Positions 61,464 through 64,000 of a stretch of DNA of 64,000 bases are shown here, one piece after another (position 1 is the first letter of the stretch; every line of letters begins with the position of its first letter). The DNA lies in NCBI RefSeq assembly GCF_017377775.1, contig NZ_JAFVLN010000001.1:1240001-1304000 (forward strand). The letters run 5' to 3'. The notes under the pieces were generated by a model. The model was given only the letters and a program-made list of their open reading frames with translations, did not search any database and was not told where the DNA came from. The translations under genes and the position numbers were made by a program. The DNA is from Streptomyces sp. VRA16 Mangrove soil. GTDB lineage: Bacteria > Actinomycetota > Actinomycetes > Streptomycetales > Streptomycetaceae.

Positions 61464-61889
61464 TCAGCGCCGCGCCGCCATGATGCTCTCCAGGTGAGCG
61501 ATGAGATCACTGGCCGAGCCCAGATCCTTTGTGCCGTCCGTGACCAGCGTGTGGCCGTCGTGCCGCAGACGGTATGCGAAGCGGTCCCGGGCGTCCTCGG
61601 CGATGCTGCGCGCAGGCAGAGCGGTCATTTCCACCGCCTCGAGAAGCGCATCGAGCTTGGTCTTCTCCTGCGGCGTCAGGCCGCCGACCTGTCTGCGGTC
61701 CCCTTCGCGGCCGGTGAGGAACACCTCGTCGCCGGAGGTGATCTCCACCCCGTGCCGGACTCCGGCGAAGCCGCCGCTGACAGAGAGGCTCACGCCCTCA
61801 TTCCCCTCGCCGGATTCGGCGGAGCCGCAGCCGACGAGCAGGAGGACGCCCGTAAGCAGGGCCGGCAGCAGTTTCGTCGGTGCGTTCAC
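61464..61889 (-). CDS. Emfourin-like lipoprotein
   Basis: From the GTG at 61889, with GGGAG eight bases upstream, the product has a lipoprotein signal ending in LLLVGC. The mature 115-residue domain (VSLSVSGGFAGVRHGVEITS; LTPQEKTKLDALLEAVEMTA) has the GGFAG and helix pattern of emfourin, the inhibitor of protealysin-type metalloproteases. No protease gene is adjacent. It is likely anchored outside the membrane. The inhibitor role is inferred from family. Confidence 0.72.
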   Translation of the reverse strand: MNAPTKLLPALLTGVLLLVGCGSAESGEGNEGVSLSVSGGFAGVRHGVEITSGDEVFLTGREGDRRQVGGLTPQEKTKLDALLEAVEMTALPARSIAEDARDRFAYRLRHDGHTLVTDGTKDLGSASDLIAHLESIMAARR

Positions 61890-62334
61890 GCTGTGCGCTC
61901 CCAGGGGTTCGCCGGGGTCTTCCGACGGACTCCGCGCCGAAAGGCGCTCGTCACGTCGTTCTCCAGGACCGGCCTGCCGCACGACCATCCGCAGCCGATG
62001 GAGTGTCCACGATGCGGGAGGACCTCTTGACGCCGAAGTGGGCGGGCTCGACACTCACTGAGGAATCCTAGTGAAAAGGTAGGGAATCGTGAAGGGTGTC
62101 GAACAGGCCACCGTGTGCGCGACTCGCTCACCCCTCCTTCTCACCACGCGCCGTCACATCGACCTGCAACGTGTCTGCAGCGCGATCAGGTTCCAGGGCT
62201 GAGCGACGCCCGTCCCGCGCCGTTGACATCGCCCCTCCTGCGCGAACCGCCCGGCGCGCACTGATGAGCTCCGCTCCCTCCACCCGATGACGTTCTTGCC
62301 GCGCGCAGGTCCGCGCCCACTCCAGGGGAGACTC
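61890..62334. other. Intergenic stretch with leader-peptide gene
   Basis: About 445 bases between the lipoprotein gene and the GST-like gene. It holds the leader peptide at 62113-62202 and a small hairpin TGCGCG/CGCGCA (62239-62260) between leader and gene. No longer gene is supported. Confidence 0.5.
62113..62202 (+). CDS. Putative leader peptide (29 aa, RRHIDLQRVCSA type)
   Basis: A GTG-initiated frame encodes a 29-residue peptide whose second half is TTRRHIDLQRVCSAIRFQG. The RRH(I/V)DLxRVxSA core is the signature of the short leader peptides found before sulfur, thiol and amino-acid genes in Streptomyces. Cys residues lie at position 2 and within RVCSA. It precedes the GST-like gene by 132 bases. 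A role in attenuation, by ribosome stalling at Cys codons, is inferred from similar systems in actinobacteria. A GTG 24 bases upstream is an alternative start. Confidence 0.72.
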   Translation: MCATRSPLLLTTRRHIDLQRVCSAIRFQG

Positions 62335-63201
62335 ATGACCGTCACACCGCCGCCCGCCCGCACGGCCGCCCGGCCGCAGCGCGCCGCGTTCCGAGGACGT
62401 ATCGGCAAAGATGCGCGCAGCGGCCACTACGCCGTACCCGGCCGCTATCGCCTGTATCTGTCGACCGCGTGTCCCGACGGACTGCGTCTCGCCGTCGTCC
62501 ACCGTCTGCTCGTTCTGGACAGCGCCTGTCCGGTCACCTTCCTGCCCGCCGTGCCCGACCGTTCCGAGGACGGCCACTCGGTGCTGCGCCCGCTCTACGA
62601 GGCCAGCATGCACCGGTACACCGGTCCGGCCATGGCGCCGGTGCTCAGCGACGACTGGTCCGGACGGATCGTCAGCACCGACGTCCCGGGCATCATGCGC
62701 GACCTCGCCCACCGCTTCGGCGGCGACGGCCCCTCGCTCTACCCGTGCGGCGCCGAGCCGGAGATCGAAGCCGTCGAGCGGATGTGCACGCAGGGCATCG
62801 AACGGGCCGCGCAGGACGCCGGATCGGCCGGCGCCGAACAGCCCGTGCGCGAAGCGGCGCTGGACACCCTGCTGGAAACGCTGGGTGCGCTGGAAGACCG
62901 GGTGGCCGGGCGGGCGTACCTGACGGGGGACGAAGTCACGGCCGCCGACGTCGAGTTGTGGGTCGCGCTGGTCCACCTGGACACCGTGCACCTCCACCAC
63001 CTGGACGCCCGTGCCGCCCAGCGCATCGCCGACCACCCCGCACTGTGGGCCTACGCCCGCCGCCTGACCGCCCACCCGGGCTTCGGCGCCCACCTCGACC
63101 TCGACGGCATCGAGCGCGGCCACCACGCCCGCTGCCACGGCCTGGAGGCCGCCGGAGCAGCCGTCCGGATCCTGGACTGGGCGGCACACGCGGCGAGTTA
63201 G
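62335..63201 (+). CDS. Glutathione S-transferase-like (omega/Xi type) protein
   Basis: The 288-residue protein follows the plan of glutathionyl-hydroquinone reductase/omega GST proteins. YRLYLSTACPDGLRLAVVHR places a Cys where the catalytic Cys-Pro occurs, and the C-terminal helical domain shows EDRVAGRAYLTGDEVTAADV and HPALWAYARRL. Streptomycetes use mycothiol, so the thiol partner may differ. The ATG at 62335 follows GGGGAG. The Cys-containing leader peptide upstream suggests control by sulfur supply. Confidence 0.78.
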   Translation: MTVTPPPARTAARPQRAAFRGRIGKDARSGHYAVPGRYRLYLSTACPDGLRLAVVHRLLVLDSACPVTFLPAVPDRSEDGHSVLRPLYEASMHRYTGPAMAPVLSDDWSGRIVSTDVPGIMRDLAHRFGGDGPSLYPCGAEPEIEAVERMCTQGIERAAQDAGSAGAEQPVREAALDTLLETLGALEDRVAGRAYLTGDEVTAADVELWVALVHLDTVHLHHLDARAAQRIADHPALWAYARRLTAHPGFGAHLDLDGIERGHHARCHGLEAAGAAVRILDWAAHAAS

Positions 63202-63224
63202 CGGTTCCACCTGACGGACGGACG

Positions 63225-63254
63225 TTGACATTCGTTCGGATCATTGTCTTAACT
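63225..63254 (+). promoter_or_regulatory. Sigma70-type promoter of the leader/permease transcript
   Basis: TTGACA (63225-63230) and TTAACT (63249-63254) are spaced 18 bases. The exact -35 box is rare in this sequence. It lies about 150 bases before the leader peptide start. Confidence 0.5.
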
Positions 63255-63405
63255 ACGGACCAGAACGGTCATGAGTGTCAGCGACAAGCCCTGGCTGGCT
63301 GACTGGCAACCCTCCCAGCGCGGTGGGGTGCCCCAGGTGACGACCCGACCGATGAAGTTTCGGTAAGCGCGAGGCCCACAGGGCCGGAACAGTGACGGTG
63401 ACGCC

Positions 63406-63555
63406 ATGTACGCAGCTCCCAGGACGGCCACGCGCCGCTCCCCGGGCTGCGTACGCGCGTCGGCGAACCTCCTCGTCGCCGATCGCACCGTCGATCTGCT
63501 CCGCGTGAACAGCGCACTGTGTACCGCACCGGGCTGTGCCCGCTGCCGGGGCTGA
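63406..63555 (+). CDS. Putative Cys-rich leader peptide (49 aa)
   Basis: The frame from the ATG at 63406 encodes 49 residues with the core DRTVDLLRVNSALCTAPGCA and then RCRG. This matches the leader-peptide signature (R-x-V-D-L-L-R-V-x-S-A-L-C) with four Cys in total, three of them in the last 11 residues. It lies 148 bases before the ABC permease. Ribosome stalling at the Cys codons when cysteine is short could decide whether the downstream hairpin or another structure forms, so that the transporter is made. The family recognition is firm, the mechanism is inference. Confidence 0.72.
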   Translation: MYAAPRTATRRSPGCVRASANLLVADRTVDLLRVNSALCTAPGCARCRG

Positions 63556-63589
63556 CACCCCCCCCCGCAGCACCCGCCTCCCCTGACGA

Positions 63590-63607
63590 ACACCGCCCAT
63601 GCGGTGT
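63590..63607 (+). promoter_or_regulatory. Hairpin between leader peptide and permease
   Basis: ACACCGC (63590-63596) and GCGGTGT (63601-63607) form a perfect 7-base stem with a four-base loop, 35 bases after the leader stop. It could be part of an attenuator. Confidence 0.4.
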
Positions 63608-63703
63608 GCCGTCGCCTTCCCAGCCCCCGGTACCTCGCCGTCGTGCGCACGCCGCCGCATGCAGCCGTGCCTCCGGGGTGATCCCACCCAGCCGGAGCCC
63701 ACC

Positions 63704-64000
63704 ATGAGTGAACCCCCAGGCGCCACCGTCACCCTGCCCGTGACGCCGGTAGCCGACGAACCGTCAAACACTTTGCGCCCTCAGCGAGTTCAGCCACTAC
63801 GGCGTCCCGGACGCTGGATCGCCACCGCGGTCGTCCTGGTCCTGGCCGCCCAGTTCGTACACGGCCTGATCTCCAACCCCTTCTACCAGTGGGACCGCTT
63901 CGGCTACTGGTTCCTGCGGCCGACCATCCTCGACGGGCTGCTCATCACTCTCGAAGTCACCGTCTACAGTGCCGTGTTGGGGCTGATAGGCGGCATCCTG
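63704..64000 (+). CDS. Amino-acid ABC transporter permease, N-terminal part (cut by window edge)
   Basis: From the ATG at 63704 the frame runs 99 codons to the window end. A polar tail of 36 residues is followed by a helix (WIATAVVLVLAAQFVHGLIS), then FYQWDRFGYWFLRPTILDGL and a second helix LLITLEVTVYSAVLGLIGGI. This is the typical N-terminus of polar amino-acid (HAAT family) permeases. With the Cys-rich leader upstream, cystine or another sulfur compound is a plausible substrate, but the binding-protein and ATPase genes lie outside the window. Confidence 0.82.
   Translation, partial: MSEPPGATVTLPVTPVADEPSNTLRPQRVQPLRRPGRWIATAVVLVLAAQFVHGLISNPFYQWDRFGYWFLRPTILDGLLITLEVTVYSAVLGLIGGIL

Larger units (their letters stand above)
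63202..63703. other. Leader region of the ABC transporter operon
   Basis: About 500 bases. It holds a good promoter, a 49-residue leader peptide and a hairpin before the permease start (separate entries). I see no other gene. Confidence 0.5.

Overview
The window reads as chromosomal DNA of a Streptomyces or a close relative. GC is very high with strong third-position GC, GTG and occasional TTG starts are common, many secreted glycoside hydrolases carry Tat or lipoprotein signals, and the two CUT1 sugar importers have no ATPase of their own (streptomycetes normally use one shared MsiK-type ATPase). There is one clear insertion sequence. I see no rRNA, tRNA or CRISPR array.

Layout. 1-4371: end of an unidentified gene, a nitrilase-family hydrolase and APC permease pair divergent from a TetR regulator, then a SAM methyltransferase. 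4579-6732: a complete ISL3-family element with 31-bp perfect inverted repeats and an 8-bp target duplication; it carries a SUKH (SMI1/KNR4) passenger gene and splits a remnant of a Na+/Ca2+ exchanger-like gene. 7600-9600: a TPR membrane protein and an aminoglycoside phosphotransferase-like protein. 9750-25000: a glycan-uptake region with two CUT1 systems. The first (ROK regulator, two permeases, binding protein, Gfo/Idh dehydrogenase) sits next to a Tat-exported polysaccharide lyase. The second (LacI regulator, binding protein, two permeases, GH36-like alpha-galactosidase, GH29-like alpha-fucosidase) has clear palindromic operators. 25000-30000: a secreted protein, a carboxymuconolactone decarboxylase-like protein, and an XRE regulator with two aldo/keto reductases and a cupin. 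30000-35000: three consecutive secreted proteins with ricin-type lectin modules (GH18 chitinase, beta-helix protein, ThuA-like protein).

35300-45000: small regulators, GNAT and hexapeptide acetyltransferases, an amidohydrolase, a phosphotransferase and MATE exporter pair, and two TetR genes with recognisable operators. 45300-49400: nucleotide genes (deoxynucleoside kinase, thyA, folA), a sirtuin and an XRE-cupin regulator. 49400-57400: methyltransferase, an alpha/beta hydrolase whose nucleophile Ser is Asn, several decayed gene pieces, AraC and TetR regulators, a STAS protein, and a MerR/SoxR-type promoter with no MerR gene nearby. 57600-64000: a GH43-like Tat-exported hydrolase, an internally deleted RibD/DHFR-like gene, a VOC protein, an emfourin-like lipoprotein, and two short Cys-containing leader peptides, one before a GST-like gene and one before an amino-acid ABC permease that runs off the window end.

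The most unusual items are the ISL3 element with its immunity-type cargo whose stop codon lies in the terminal repeat, the pair of leader peptides within 1.5 kb, and the 19-bp-spacer MerR/SoxR-type promoter before a small Rossmann-like gene.
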